Shown here in pieces: positions 19,413-27,642 of a DNA stretch of 48,791 bases (the stretch's first letter is position 1; the number at the start of each line of letters is the position of its first letter). This DNA is from Alistipes sp. (GTDB taxonomy: Bacteria; Bacteroidota; Bacteroidia; Bacteroidales; Rikenellaceae), in NCBI GenBank assembly GCA_021202985.1, contig JAJQCA010000009.1:1-48791 (forward strand), read 5' to 3'. The notes beneath the pieces were generated by a model, which was not told the origin of the DNA, made no database searches, and saw only the letters and a list, made by a program, of their open reading frames with translations. The position numbers and the translations under genes are program-made.

Positions 19413-21806
19413 TTAATTACCGAAATAGACCCTGAGCTTACCGTAGAAAGCGCGTCCGGCTTTCTGGAGGCTGAAGTTGTCGTACATTCTTTCATCGGTG
19501 AAATTACGGCACTCGAACGAGAGGTTGTACCGGCCGCTGGCCAGACTGTACGAGACGGAAAGATTATGTGAGAACTGTTTCGGCACATACATTTTGGTCT
19601 CTTTATCGCCGAGGTTCTCGAAGTAGAGCGGAAAACTGTGCACGTACATATTGTCGTACGAGAAAGTCAGCAGGTTGCCCTTCCATCCGAGGTCGTGCCA
19701 GTAGAAGGTGAGGTCGGCGTTCGTGTACTGATAAGGCACGTTCGGCATCCGCACCCCGTAAGTAATATCCACGTTACCGTTGACGAAAGTCTTTACGTTG
19801 TTCCTCGCGTTAAGCTGGGTGAAGTTACCGCCCACACTGACCCATTTCGAGAAGCCGTACCGCAGGGCGAAGTTGTAGCCCTTCGACAGGACCTTCCCGT
19901 GGTTTACGCTTTGGCTGGTCTCCGTGCCCACGCTCTGCATGATATAATCTTTGGTGTTACGGTATATAAGGCCGCCCTCGCCGTACAGGGAGTGGAGGCC
20001 GAACGTCCGATCGTAACCGAGCGTAAAATTGACATTGTCGCTCTGCTCGGGTTTCAGGGTAAAGTTGCCGACCATATTTTCGTTATTGCCGAACATTTCG
20101 CTGTCGGACGGCATCCTGCACGCTTTCTCGTATGAGAGTTTGGTTTGCAGGCCGGAGAGGATATAATAGGTGCCGGCGGCCCCGTACCCCCAGTAATCTT
20201 TGGTACGAGTCTGGCGCACCCAACTGTCCTGCGCCGTCGTTTCAGCTACAGAGGTCGCGGAGAACATCCGGTAAAATTTCCCGAACACCGACACGTTCCA
20301 CCTGTCGGAGGGTTTCAGCCGGTAAGAAATGCCGCTTATATTCTTACGGTTGTCGTTGGGAATTTCCCCCCTGGTCGAACCGGCTATCAACATATCCCTG
20401 CTGTTGCGCCGGAACGCGCTTATCATATGGTTGAACGTGAACGCATGGGCCTGCCCGATCCGGTAATCGAGGGTCGCCGTCCCGTTCCAGTTGTCGTCGT
20501 ACTGGCGGCTGTGACCGTACGACACTTCCCCGGGACTCCTGCGTTCCTTCTTTTCCCCGAACCAGTTGTATTCATAGCGGCTGGTGTCCACGTTGTCGGT
20601 CTGGTTCCTGTTATAGTTAGCGGTCAGGCGCAGACTCAGCCCATCCACGAAAAGGTCCCTTTTAATATACTCCATCGACGGCATAAGGGAATGCCCCTCG
20701 CGGTACCTTCCGCCGAATACAACTTCCTGCCGTGCCCCGGTCTGTATCTCCTTGTAGAGTTGCGACCATGTGAACCCGAAGAGAAAACGGTCGGCCCATT
20801 TCTTGCCTACGAAGCCGAGTTTCCCGACTACCGCCTCGTTATGGTATGTATCGTGGAACCGTTTGACGTGGAATATCTCATCCGTTGTCATAGTGTATCT
20901 GTCTTCCAGAAATTGTTTGACGGGTGTGTCCACATAGTAGTTATTGTCGGAATAGTTCTGGAACGCGTTTACCTCGTATGTGAAGCCGTTTTTAAGGGTC
21001 TGACCGAAATTCACGTAGCTCTTGTGCGTGTTGAAAGAGCCGTAGGAGTAGGAAGCGTCCACAAACCAACGGTTCCTGTCCCTCGTAACAGCGTTCTTCT
21101 TAGTTACGATATTTATTACCCCGCCTATGGCGTCGGTGCCGAACCCGACCGGAACCACCCCTTTGTATATTTCTATACGCTCGGCATAGTTGACCGGGAT
21201 ATTGTTCAGGCTGAACGAACTGCCGGTGCCGTCCTGCGGCACACCGTCAATAAATACCTTCACGTGGTTGCCCGTAAAGCCGTCGAGCATAACGGTCATA
21301 TTCGAACCGACGCCTCCCGATTCCCTGATTTTCAGGCCCGGCGCGCGCGCCAGTGCGTCGCTGAGGTTGAGGGTGGTATTTTGGAGTGCCTTGGTATCTA
21401 TCGCCACGGCGTTATATGCGGATTCCCTGACGCGTGTTACTCCCGAAGCGGACACGACGACCCTTTCGACCTGCACCTCCTCCGTGGTAACCGTAACGTT
21501 TTGGCGTACCCTCTGGCCGGCGGCGACGGTCACGGGCAGTTCGACGGCCTTGTAACCCATGGCCGAAACCACCAGCATATACTCCCCGGCCGGGGCGCTG
21601 ATGTGGTAAATCCCTTCGCCGTCGGTCGAACTGCCGTAAGGCGTATCTTTAAGGTAGACGCCGGCAAAATTGATTACCCCGTCCTCTTCAGAAATTATTT
21701 TACCGGAAATGTGGCCCCGTGGCTGTCCGTATGCCGTAAAATGGACGGAGCAGGCGACAAATAGAGAGAATAGCAGAATGCGGTGTAGTCTTTTCAATTT
21801 CTTCAA
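19413..21806 (-). CDS. TonB-dependent outer-membrane receptor, XusA-like
   Basis: The 797-residue protein has a signal peptide (about 1-27, ending AYG), a carboxypeptidase-regulatory-like domain (about 28-110, GKIISEEDGVINFAGVYLKD), a plug (about 125-240, LSDALARAPGLKIRESGG and DAIGGVINIVTKK) and a 22-strand barrel ending in YGKLRVYFGN. It should import a siderophore or other large ligand with TonB energy. The start is a TTG (21804-21806): no in-frame ATG lies before the signal peptide, and MKKLKRLHR reads well from it. The DUF4374 lipoprotein gene follows 28 nt later. A nested inverted repeat sits 46-87 nt upstream of the start. No PepSY-type reductase gene follows. Confidence 0.92.
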   Translation of the reverse strand: MKKLKRLHRILLFSLFVACSVHFTAYGQPRGHISGKIISEEDGVINFAGVYLKDTPYGSSTDGEGIYHISAPAGEYMLVVSAMGYKAVELPVTVAAGQRVRQNVTVTTEEVQVERVVVSASGVTRVRESAYNAVAIDTKALQNTTLNLSDALARAPGLKIRESGGVGSNMTVMLDGFTGNHVKVFIDGVPQDGTGSSFSLNNIPVNYAERIEIYKGVVPVGFGTDAIGGVINIVTKKNAVTRDRNRWFVDASYSYGSFNTHKSYVNFGQTLKNGFTYEVNAFQNYSDNNYYVDTPVKQFLEDRYTMTTDEIFHVKRFHDTYHNEAVVGKLGFVGKKWADRFLFGFTWSQLYKEIQTGARQEVVFGGRYREGHSLMPSMEYIKRDLFVDGLSLRLTANYNRNQTDNVDTSRYEYNWFGEKKERRSPGEVSYGHSRQYDDNWNGTATLDYRIGQAHAFTFNHMISAFRRNSRDMLIAGSTRGEIPNDNRKNISGISYRLKPSDRWNVSVFGKFYRMFSATSVAETTAQDSWVRQTRTKDYWGYGAAGTYYILSGLQTKLSYEKACRMPSDSEMFGNNENMVGNFTLKPEQSDNVNFTLGYDRTFGLHSLYGEGGLIYRNTKDYIMQSVGTETSQSVNHGKVLSKGYNFALRYGFSKWVSVGGNFTQLNARNNVKTFVNGNVDITYGVRMPNVPYQYTNADLTFYWHDLGWKGNLLTFSYDNMYVHSFPLYFENLGDKETKMYVPKQFSHNLSVSYSLASGRYNLSFECRNFTDERMYDNFSLQKAGRAFYGKLRVYFGN

Positions 21807-21851
21807 TCGTTATCGGGTTATAAAAGCCACCGCAAAATTCCCCCGAAATTA

Positions 21852-21893
21852 CCGTACTCGAAATCCCCATCTTTGGGGATTTGTAATGTACGG
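21852..21893 (-). promoter_or_regulatory. Nested inverted repeat upstream of the receptor gene
   Basis: CCGTAC (21852-21857) pairs with GTACGG (21888-21893), and inside it AAATCCCCA (21861-21869) pairs perfectly with TGGGGATTT (21874-21882) around a 4-nt loop. A weak -7-like TAATTTCG (minus strand, 21844-21851) lies directly between it and the gene, so the repeat covers the -33 region or the upstream edge of the promoter. It may be an operator for a metal or iron regulator, or a small transcript's hairpin; nothing more can be said. Confidence 0.55.
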
Positions 21894-21978
21894 CTTATCT
21901 AAATGTAATTACTGTTAGTTACCCGTTCAGACAGGAACGCCGACCCGGTTGCGCTTACCGGCGTGAACAGATAAAAAA

Positions 21979-22009
21979 CCGCCCCTCCGGTAAGGAACCG
22001 GAGGAGCGG
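21979..22009 (-). terminator. Terminator of leuS
   Basis: A 13-bp stem (CCGCCCCTCCGGT with ACCGGAGGAGCGG, one G-U pair in the RNA) is followed on the minus strand by a T-run (TTTTTTAT), about 50 nt after the leuS stop. Confidence 0.9.
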
Positions 22010-22061
22010 CGTTTATATCCTTGCATGTAATCGCATGCAACGCCTCGCGCACGGGCGATGA

Positions 22062-24818
22062 TTACACCACTATGTTTATAATCTTGCCCGGCACTATAAT
22101 AACTTTTTTAGGTTCCTTACCGTCGAGGTAACGCGCGGCGTTCTCGTCGGCCATGACGGCGGCCTCTATCTCGGCGTTTGAAATGCCCAGCGGAAGTTCT
22201 TTTTTGAAGCGCAGTTTGCCGTTGAACGATACCGGGTACTCGAAACTGTCCTCGGCGAGGTACTTTTCGTCGTAATCGGGAAGTGAGGCGTTGTAAAGCG
22301 TGTCTGGGTTACCCAGCGCCGATGACCACAGCTCCTCGGTGATGTGGGGCGCGAAAGGGTAGAGCAGGCGCACGAGCGGGTCGAGAATCGCCCGTTTGTT
22401 GCACTGCCCCAGTTCGTTCAGGCATATCATAAATGCGCTGACGGAGGTGTTGAACGAGAAATTCTCGATATCCTCGCGCACCTTCTTTATGGTCTTGTGC
22501 AGGGTCTTCAGCTCGGCCGGGGTGGGCTCGTCGTCCGACACGCGGAACTCCCCGTCCCTCACGAACAGCTTCCACAGCCGCCGAAGGAATTTGTGCACCC
22601 CGTCGATGCCGTTGGTGTCCCACGGTTTGCTCTGCTCGAGCGGCCCGAGGAACATCTCGTACATGCGCAGGGTGTCCGCGCCGTACTTCTCGATTATATT
22701 GTCGGGGTTCACCACGTTGTACATCGACTTGCTCATCTTCTCCACCGCCCAGCCGCAGACGTATTTGCCGTCCTCCAGGATAAAATCCGCGTCAGCATAC
22801 TCGGGCCTCCATGCGCGGAACGCGTCGATATCGAGCATATCGTTCCGAACGATGTTAACGTCCACATGGATCGGCTGGGTCTCGTAACCGTCTTTAAACC
22901 CGAGCGAAACGAACGTATTGGTTCCCGCTACGCGGTAAACGAAGTTAGAGCGGCCCTGTATCATTCCCTGGTTTACCAGCTTTCGGAACGGCTCGTCCTC
23001 GACCACAAGGCCGAGGTCGTAGAGGAACTTGTTCCAGAAACGGGAATAGATAAGGTGCCCCGTGGCATGCTCGATACCCCCGACATAGAGGTCGACGCTC
23101 CTCCAATACTCGTCCGCCTCGCGGCTGACCAGTTCTTTGTCGTTGTGCGGGTCCATATAGCGCAGGTAGTAAGCCGACGACCCGGCGAAGCCCGGCATGG
23201 TGCTGGTCTCGTATGGGTACCCTTCGGCAGTGCACCACCCTTCGGCGCGCGCCAGCGGCGGCTCGCCCTGCTCGGTGGGACGGAACTCTGTAATGGGCGG
23301 CAGCTCCAACGGCAGGCACTCTTCCCCGAGGGGCTTTGCCACACCGTCCTTATAATAGACCGGGAACGGCTCGCCCCAGTACCGCTGGCGGCTGAATATC
23401 GCGTCGCGCAGGCGGTAGTTGACCCTTCGGCGGCCGAGCCCGCGGGCCTCCACCTCGTCGAACATCCTTTCGATAGCCTCCTTCACGTCCAGGCCGTCGA
23501 GGATATCCGAATTTATCATTTTGCCCGACTTGGCGTCGTAGCTCTCTTTCTCTATATCGCCCCCCTCGACCACCGGGATTATCGGCAGTCTGAAATGTTC
23601 TGCGAAAGCATAGTCGCGCCCGTCGTGGGCCGGGACGGCCATAATGGCCCCCGTACCGTAGCCCGCCAGCACATAGTCGCTGATCCACACAGGTATCTTC
23701 TCGCCTGAGAACGGATGAACGGCATAGCTTCCGGTAAATACCCCGCTGACACGTTTGGTGTCGGTCATACGGTCGCGCTCGGAGCGTTTTTTAGTCTCTT
23801 CCAGGTAGGCGGCGACATCCGCGGCCTGCTCCGGTGTCGTAAGCTCCCGAACCAGACCATGCTCCGGGGCAATCACCATAAACGTGACGCCGTAAATGGT
23901 ATCGGGACGGGTGGTGAACACTTCGAGGCATTCCTCACGGCCGTCAAGTCCGAAAAATACCTGGGCGCCGACGCTGCGGCCCACCCAGTTGCGCTGTATC
24001 TCCTTCAGGGATTCGCTCCAGTCGAGGGTGTCCAGCCCGTCCAGAAGCCGCTGGGCATAAGCCGTAACGCGCAATTGCCACTGGGTCATCTTCTTCTGTT
24101 CCACCGGGTGCCCCCCGCGCTCCGAGACCCCGTTCACCACCTCGTCGTTGGCCAGCACCGTACCCAGCGCAGGGCACCAGTTCACCATCGTGTCGGCGCG
24201 GAACGCCAACCGGTAGTTATGAAGAACTTCCTCCCTGCGGGCTTCGTCCATAGCCTTCCACTCGTCGGCAGTGAACGAAAGCTCCCTGGTGCAGGCGGCG
24301 TTCACCCCGTCGGTTCCGGACCGTTCGAAGGCCGCTACCAGTTCGGAAACGGGCCGCGCTTTCTGCGCCACGATGCAGTAGTAGCTGTCGAACATACGCA
24401 GGAACGCCCACTGGGTCCAGTGGTAATACGCGGGGTCGCTGGTATTGATCTCGCGGTGCGGGTCGTACGAGAAACCCATCAGGTCGAGCTGCTCGCGGTA
24501 ACGGTCCATGTTCTGCCGGGTGGTCACGGCAGGGTGCTGGCCCGTCTGGATGGCGTACTGCTCGGCCGGCAGGCCGAACGCGTCGTAACCCATCGGGTGC
24601 AGTACGTTGAACCCGCTCAGCCTCTTGAAGCGACTGTATATATCAGAAGCGATATAGCCGAGCGGATGGCCTACGTGAAGGCCCGCTCCCGAAGGGTACG
24701 GGAACATATCCAGCACGTAATATTTTGGCCGCGAACGGTCTATCTCCACACGGTAAGTGTCGCGCTCTTTCCAGATCCGCTGCCATTTCTTCTCTATATC
24801 CCTGAAATTGTATTCCAT
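22062..24818 (-). CDS. leuS: Leucyl-tRNA synthetase
   Basis: This class Ia enzyme charges tRNA-Leu in the cytoplasm. The 918-residue protein has the HIGH motif as HVGH (residues 48-51 in [16 protein letters not shown]), a long CP1 editing domain in the middle ([19 protein letters not shown]), the KMSKS loop at 694-698, and the anticodon-binding and C-terminal domains ending [10 protein letters not shown]. Length and motifs are as expected. It is a single gene with a promoter-like TATTTTTG just upstream and a clear terminator behind it. A tRNA-Leu gene lies at the far end of the window. Confidence 0.98.
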   Translation of the reverse strand: MEYNFRDIEKKWQRIWKERDTYRVEIDRSRPKYYVLDMFPYPSGAGLHVGHPLGYIASDIYSRFKRLSGFNVLHPMGYDAFGLPAEQYAIQTGQHPAVTTRQNMDRYREQLDLMGFSYDPHREINTSDPAYYHWTQWAFLRMFDSYYCIVAQKARPVSELVAAFERSGTDGVNAACTRELSFTADEWKAMDEARREEVLHNYRLAFRADTMVNWCPALGTVLANDEVVNGVSERGGHPVEQKKMTQWQLRVTAYAQRLLDGLDTLDWSESLKEIQRNWVGRSVGAQVFFGLDGREECLEVFTTRPDTIYGVTFMVIAPEHGLVRELTTPEQAADVAAYLEETKKRSERDRMTDTKRVSGVFTGSYAVHPFSGEKIPVWISDYVLAGYGTGAIMAVPAHDGRDYAFAEHFRLPIIPVVEGGDIEKESYDAKSGKMINSDILDGLDVKEAIERMFDEVEARGLGRRRVNYRLRDAIFSRQRYWGEPFPVYYKDGVAKPLGEECLPLELPPITEFRPTEQGEPPLARAEGWCTAEGYPYETSTMPGFAGSSAYYLRYMDPHNDKELVSREADEYWRSVDLYVGGIEHATGHLIYSRFWNKFLYDLGLVVEDEPFRKLVNQGMIQGRSNFVYRVAGTNTFVSLGFKDGYETQPIHVDVNIVRNDMLDIDAFRAWRPEYADADFILEDGKYVCGWAVEKMSKSMYNVVNPDNIIEKYGADTLRMYEMFLGPLEQSKPWDTNGIDGVHKFLRRLWKLFVRDGEFRVSDDEPTPAELKTLHKTIKKVREDIENFSFNTSVSAFMICLNELGQCNKRAILDPLVRLLYPFAPHITEELWSSALGNPDTLYNASLPDYDEKYLAEDSFEYPVSFNGKLRFKKELPLGISNAEIEAAVMADENAARYLDGKEPKKVIIVPGKIINIVV

Positions 24819-24840
24819 ATCCTTGGTTTTCTTCGAAACG

Positions 24841-24848
24841 CAAAAATA
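24841..24848 (-). promoter_or_regulatory. -7 element for leuS
   Basis: On the minus strand this reads TATTTTTG, an exact TAnnTTTG match 23 nt before the leuS ATG, giving a leader of about 16 nt. No good -33 element is seen. Confidence 0.5.
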
Positions 24849-25008
24849 ACGATTTTAAATTCTTTCCGTTAATCGTAGCCCCACTAACTTCCGCAGGGTA
24901 CCACATATTCCATTCTGCGGGGTTGTGTTAGCGGATACGGCCCCACGGAACGCCGGCAAAAAATTAAAAAAATTTAATTATGTGTTTCTCAAAAAGCGCA
25001 ATAAACCG

Positions 25009-25016
25009 TACTTTTA
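25009..25016 (+). promoter_or_regulatory. Possible -7 element for the lipoprotein pair
   Basis: TACTTTTA differs from TAnnTTTG only in the last base and lies 35 nt before the first lipoprotein ATG, in an AT-rich stretch between divergent genes. Confidence 0.35.
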
Positions 25017-25050
25017 TGGCGATTTAATTCACCCAAACCTTTATATTATT

Positions 25051-25647
25051 ATGAAAAACAGACTACTCGGCGCGGCAGTTGCGCTAATCGTGGCCCCTAT
25101 CTTAATTACTTCCTGCGATATGCTCGGAGGTATCGTCCTGAAGGAAGAAGGCTCCGGGGTTAAACTTCAGGAAAAACTTACCAAAGAGATAGATCCGGAG
25201 GCTATCGTCTACAACATTGTCGTGAATTCCGAGGACGATTTCAGCTTTAAAGCGGGTTCGGTAATTATTTACTACTCGGAGCCGGGCAGCGACGAGGTTA
25301 AGGCCACCACATTCAACTTTGCCACCTCCACCGTCAACGAGAGTAGCAACACCATGCACCGCGACCGCACTCCCGATACCGGTATCGCGCTCAAGGATAT
25401 AGACTTCGCAAGCATATCGTTGAATATGAACAATGCGATTGACTGGCTCTCGAAGAACGATATCAAAAGCGACGGATTCAAGCAATACCGTATCTTCATC
25501 GTATCGTCTAATCCGGAAGATGTTTATTACAGGTTCGAAATCAACCAGAAAGGTAAGACCACAACGGTAGGTAACCGTCGCCAGACCGAATATTTCGAAT
25601 ATAAATTCAAAGCCGACAGCGACGGAGAACTCGAACTGCTGGATTAA
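25051..25647 (+). CDS. Lipoprotein of unknown function, first of a tandem pair
   Basis: The 198-residue protein has a lipoprotein signal (MKNRLLGAAVALIVAPILI, lipobox ITSC) and a soluble beta-rich body with no recognised domain. I chose ATG 25051 because the signal peptide starts there; the frame is open upstream without protein-like content. The body pattern DTGIALKDIDFASISLNMNN and the later YRFEINQKG and YFEYKFKADSDGELEL segments recur in diverged form in the next gene, so the two are paralogues from a tandem duplication. They are 33 nt apart and share one terminator. The function is unknown; the acidic, Asp-rich tails might bind cations, which is a guess. Confidence 0.8.
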   Translation: MKNRLLGAAVALIVAPILITSCDMLGGIVLKEEGSGVKLQEKLTKEIDPEAIVYNIVVNSEDDFSFKAGSVIIYYSEPGSDEVKATTFNFATSTVNESSNTMHRDRTPDTGIALKDIDFASISLNMNNAIDWLSKNDIKSDGFKQYRIFIVSSNPEDVYYRFEINQKGKTTTVGNRRQTEYFEYKFKADSDGELELLD

Positions 25648-25680
25648 AATCACGACCGATACAAACATTAAAATATAAAT

Positions 25681-26307
25681 ATGAAAACGAAATTATTTGC
25701 ATTAAGCATCCTGTTTTTGTCCGCATTTGCCGTAACGTCATGCGATGTCCTGGACAAAGATATTAAACTCACAGACCAGTCGAAGATCGATAAGAAACTG
25801 TCCGCGTGAATCACCAAGTACATACCGGAAGACGTCACAGTTTACCAGATCGAGTTCAGTTTCACGGAAAAACTGGAAGAGTATGCCACCTATGTGGACG
25901 TCGTTTACACCGATGCTGAAGGTAACCTGACCCGCAAACAGATAGGTCTGGAATATGACACCGAGAGCGATATCCGCGTTCCGCGGAGCCTCGAAGGACG
26001 CACTCCCGAAACGGGTGTTAAACTCTCGGAAATAGACTTCTCGAAGATTGCTTCCAATATAGGGAAGGGCCGGGAAATGATGAAGGAAGCCGACCTTCCG
26101 TTCTCGGGCATCGAGGAGTACTCGATAGAGGTCTATTACGACGACGAGAACGGACCGGTAGTATACCACTCGTTCGAGCTTTCCAGCCGGGTAAGCAGCG
26201 AGCGCGACGGAACGGGTACGACTATTTATTATAATACCTATGAATTCGCCGCTGACACCGACGGCGATGTGGTCTACATAGGAGAAGACGACGAGGAGGA
26301 CGAATAG
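25681..26307 (+). pseudogene. Lipoprotein gene, second of tandem pair, interrupted by in-frame TGA
   Basis: From ATG 25681 the frame encodes a signal peptide with lipobox VTSC (Cys21) and 42 codons, then TGA at 25807-25809, after which the same frame runs open for 165 codons to TAG at 26305-26307. The downstream part aligns with the preceding lipoprotein (ETGVKLSEIDFSKIASNIGK against its DTGIALKDIDFASIS), and the stop falls in a well-conserved stretch (KKLSA-stop-ITKYIPEDV), where CGA or TGG would fit. This is a single nonsense change in an otherwise intact gene: a very young pseudogene, a strain-specific SNP, or a sequencing error. Reassignment of TGA is unlikely, since other genes here use TGA as a normal stop. 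Confidence 0.8.
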
Positions 26308-26322
26308 TTCCGACCGGACCGT

Positions 26323-26360
26323 AAAAAACCGGGACACCCTGCGGGATGTCCCGGTTTTTT
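26323..26360 (+). terminator. Terminator after the lipoprotein pair
   Basis: AAAAAACCGGGACA (26323-26336) pairs perfectly with TGTCCCGGTTTTTT (26347-26360), and an inner CCC/GGG extends the stem. The T-run makes it a strong intrinsic terminator, and the A-run would let it act in both directions. Confidence 0.92.
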
Positions 26361-26463
26361 TGACCCGCGCAGGCCCGGCGAACCCGACTAAATGCCATGA
26401 TGTTAATGCCTGGTCTTACGTCTTTTACAGGCACGCCACCCGATTTTTAATAGGCCGTCCTTA

Positions 26464-26471
26464 TACTTTTG
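26464..26471 (+). promoter_or_regulatory. Possible second upstream promoter for the str operon
   Basis: TACTTTTG is an exact TAnnTTTG match about 115 nt upstream of the main rpsL promoter element. No gene lies between, so it might be a tandem promoter for rpsL or chance. Confidence 0.3.
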
Positions 26472-26555
26472 AGGCTACCATAAGAAAATATTATAACCTA
26501 AAGCCCCGTTTTCAACCGAAATGCCTGTAATTCATGTGAAAAAGTTGTGCCAGGG

Positions 26556-26586
26556 TATTGCAATGTCGATATTTTGCGTAACTTTG
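26556..26586 (+). promoter_or_regulatory. Promoter of the str-S10 operon (rpsL)
   Basis: TAACTTTG (26579-26586) is a perfect -7 element, with TATTG at 26556-26560 as the -33 region 18 nt upstream. Transcription should begin near 26592, leaving a leader of about 70 nt before rpsL. The rest of the 357-nt spacer 26308-26664 holds the preceding terminator and no gene. Confidence 0.75.
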
Positions 26587-26664
26587 CACTCCGTTTTGCA
26601 TTTTCGAAAGCGGTGAAATATACGGGAAAACAAACGTAATTAATTAAATTTTAAGGACAAAGTA

Positions 26665-27054
26665 ATGCCAACTATTCAGCAGTTAGTACGTAAGGGACGC
26701 GTTGCGATGCAGGACAAGAGTAAGGCTCCGGCGCTCGACGCATGCCCGCAGCGCAGGGGCGTATGTGTCCGTGTTTACACGACCACTCCCAAGAAGCCGA
26801 ACTCGGCTATGCGTAAAGTGGCCAGGGTAAGGCTGACCAACGGCAAGGAAGTGAACGCTTATATACCGGGTGAAGGTCACAACCTCCAGGAGCACTCGAT
26901 CGTGCTCGTCAGGGGCGGCCGTGTGAAGGACCTCCCGGGTGTACGTTACCACCTGGTGCGCGGTGCGCTCGACTCGGCAGGTGTGGACGGACGCCGCCAG
27001 CGCCGCTCGAAATACGGAGCGAAAAGGCCCAAAGCAGCAGCAGCCAAAAAGTAA
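26665..27054 (+). CDS. rpsL: 30S ribosomal protein S12
   Basis: The 129-residue protein carries the invariant S12 blocks [40 protein letters not shown] and [15 protein letters not shown]. It sits at the decoding centre of the 30S subunit. The KKPNS and GRVKDLPG loops, where streptomycin-resistance changes occur in other bacteria, look wild-type. It is the first gene of the merged str-S10-spc-alpha cluster, with its own promoter and an 83-nt gap to rpsG. Confidence 0.99.
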   Translation: MPTIQQLVRKGRVAMQDKSKAPALDACPQRRGVCVRVYTTTPKKPNSAMRKVARVRLTNGKEVNAYIPGEGHNLQEHSIVLVRGGRVKDLPGVRYHLVRGALDSAGVDGRRQRRSKYGAKRPKAAAAKK

Positions 27055-27137
27055 ACAGTAAAATTCCGACTGAAACAGGAAGTACCACAGGGGGACGCTT
27101 CGCGGCCCCGCAAACAAAACAAGAACAACAGTAGAAA

Positions 27138-27614
27138 ATGAGAAAATCAAAGCCTAAAAAGCGAATTCTACTTCCAGATCCGAAGTTCGGCGACGTGCAG
27201 GTAACGCGTTTCGTAAACAACCTTATGCTGGATGGTAAGAAGAGTATTGCCTACAACATCTTTTACGATGCACTCGACATTGTAGGCGAGAAGATGAAGG
27301 ATGCAGAGAAGGCTCCTCTTGAAATTTGGAAACAGGCCCTCGAAAACATCACGCCGCAGGTGGAAGTAAAATCCCGCCGTGTGGGTGGTGCCACCTTCCA
27401 GGTACCCACCGAGGTCAGGCCCGAGCGCAAAGTTTCGATTTCGATGAAAAACCTTGTCCTTTATTCCCGGAAACGCGCAGGTCGTTCGATGGCGGAAAAG
27501 CTCGCCGGAGAGATCGTTGCGGCATACAACCAGGAAGGGGCTGCGTACAAACGTAAAGAGGAAATGCACCGTATGGCTGACGCCAACAAGGCATTCGCTC
27601 ATTTCAGGGTATAA
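27138..27614 (+). CDS. rpsG: 30S ribosomal protein S7
   Basis: The 158-residue protein begins [20 protein letters not shown] and has the S7 helices with [19 protein letters not shown] and [18 protein letters not shown]7 starts head assembly on 16S rRNA and contacts the E-site tRNA. Length is normal. fusA follows after 28 nt. Confidence 0.99.
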   Translation: MRKSKPKKRILLPDPKFGDVQVTRFVNNLMLDGKKSIAYNIFYDALDIVGEKMKDAEKAPLEIWKQALENITPQVEVKSRRVGGATFQVPTEVRPERKVSISMKNLVLYSRKRAGRSMAEKLAGEIVAAYNQEGAAYKRKEEMHRMADANKAFAHFRV

Positions 27615-27642
27615 CAGACGTTAGGAAGAGAGACAATATAAA

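Noticed and set aside
20145-21764. 539-codon plus-strand open frame opposite the TonB receptor
   Set aside because: It mirrors the receptor gene codon by codon, lacks a recognisable domain and is explained by GC-rich third positions.
22344-24872. Two long plus-strand frames opposite leuS
   Set aside because: Both are antisense shadows of an intact leucyl-tRNA synthetase gene.
25807-25809. TGA read as tryptophan or selenocysteine
   Set aside because: Other genes here end normally with TGA, tryptophan is encoded by TGG throughout, and no selenocysteine-type hairpin or enzyme family is seen.
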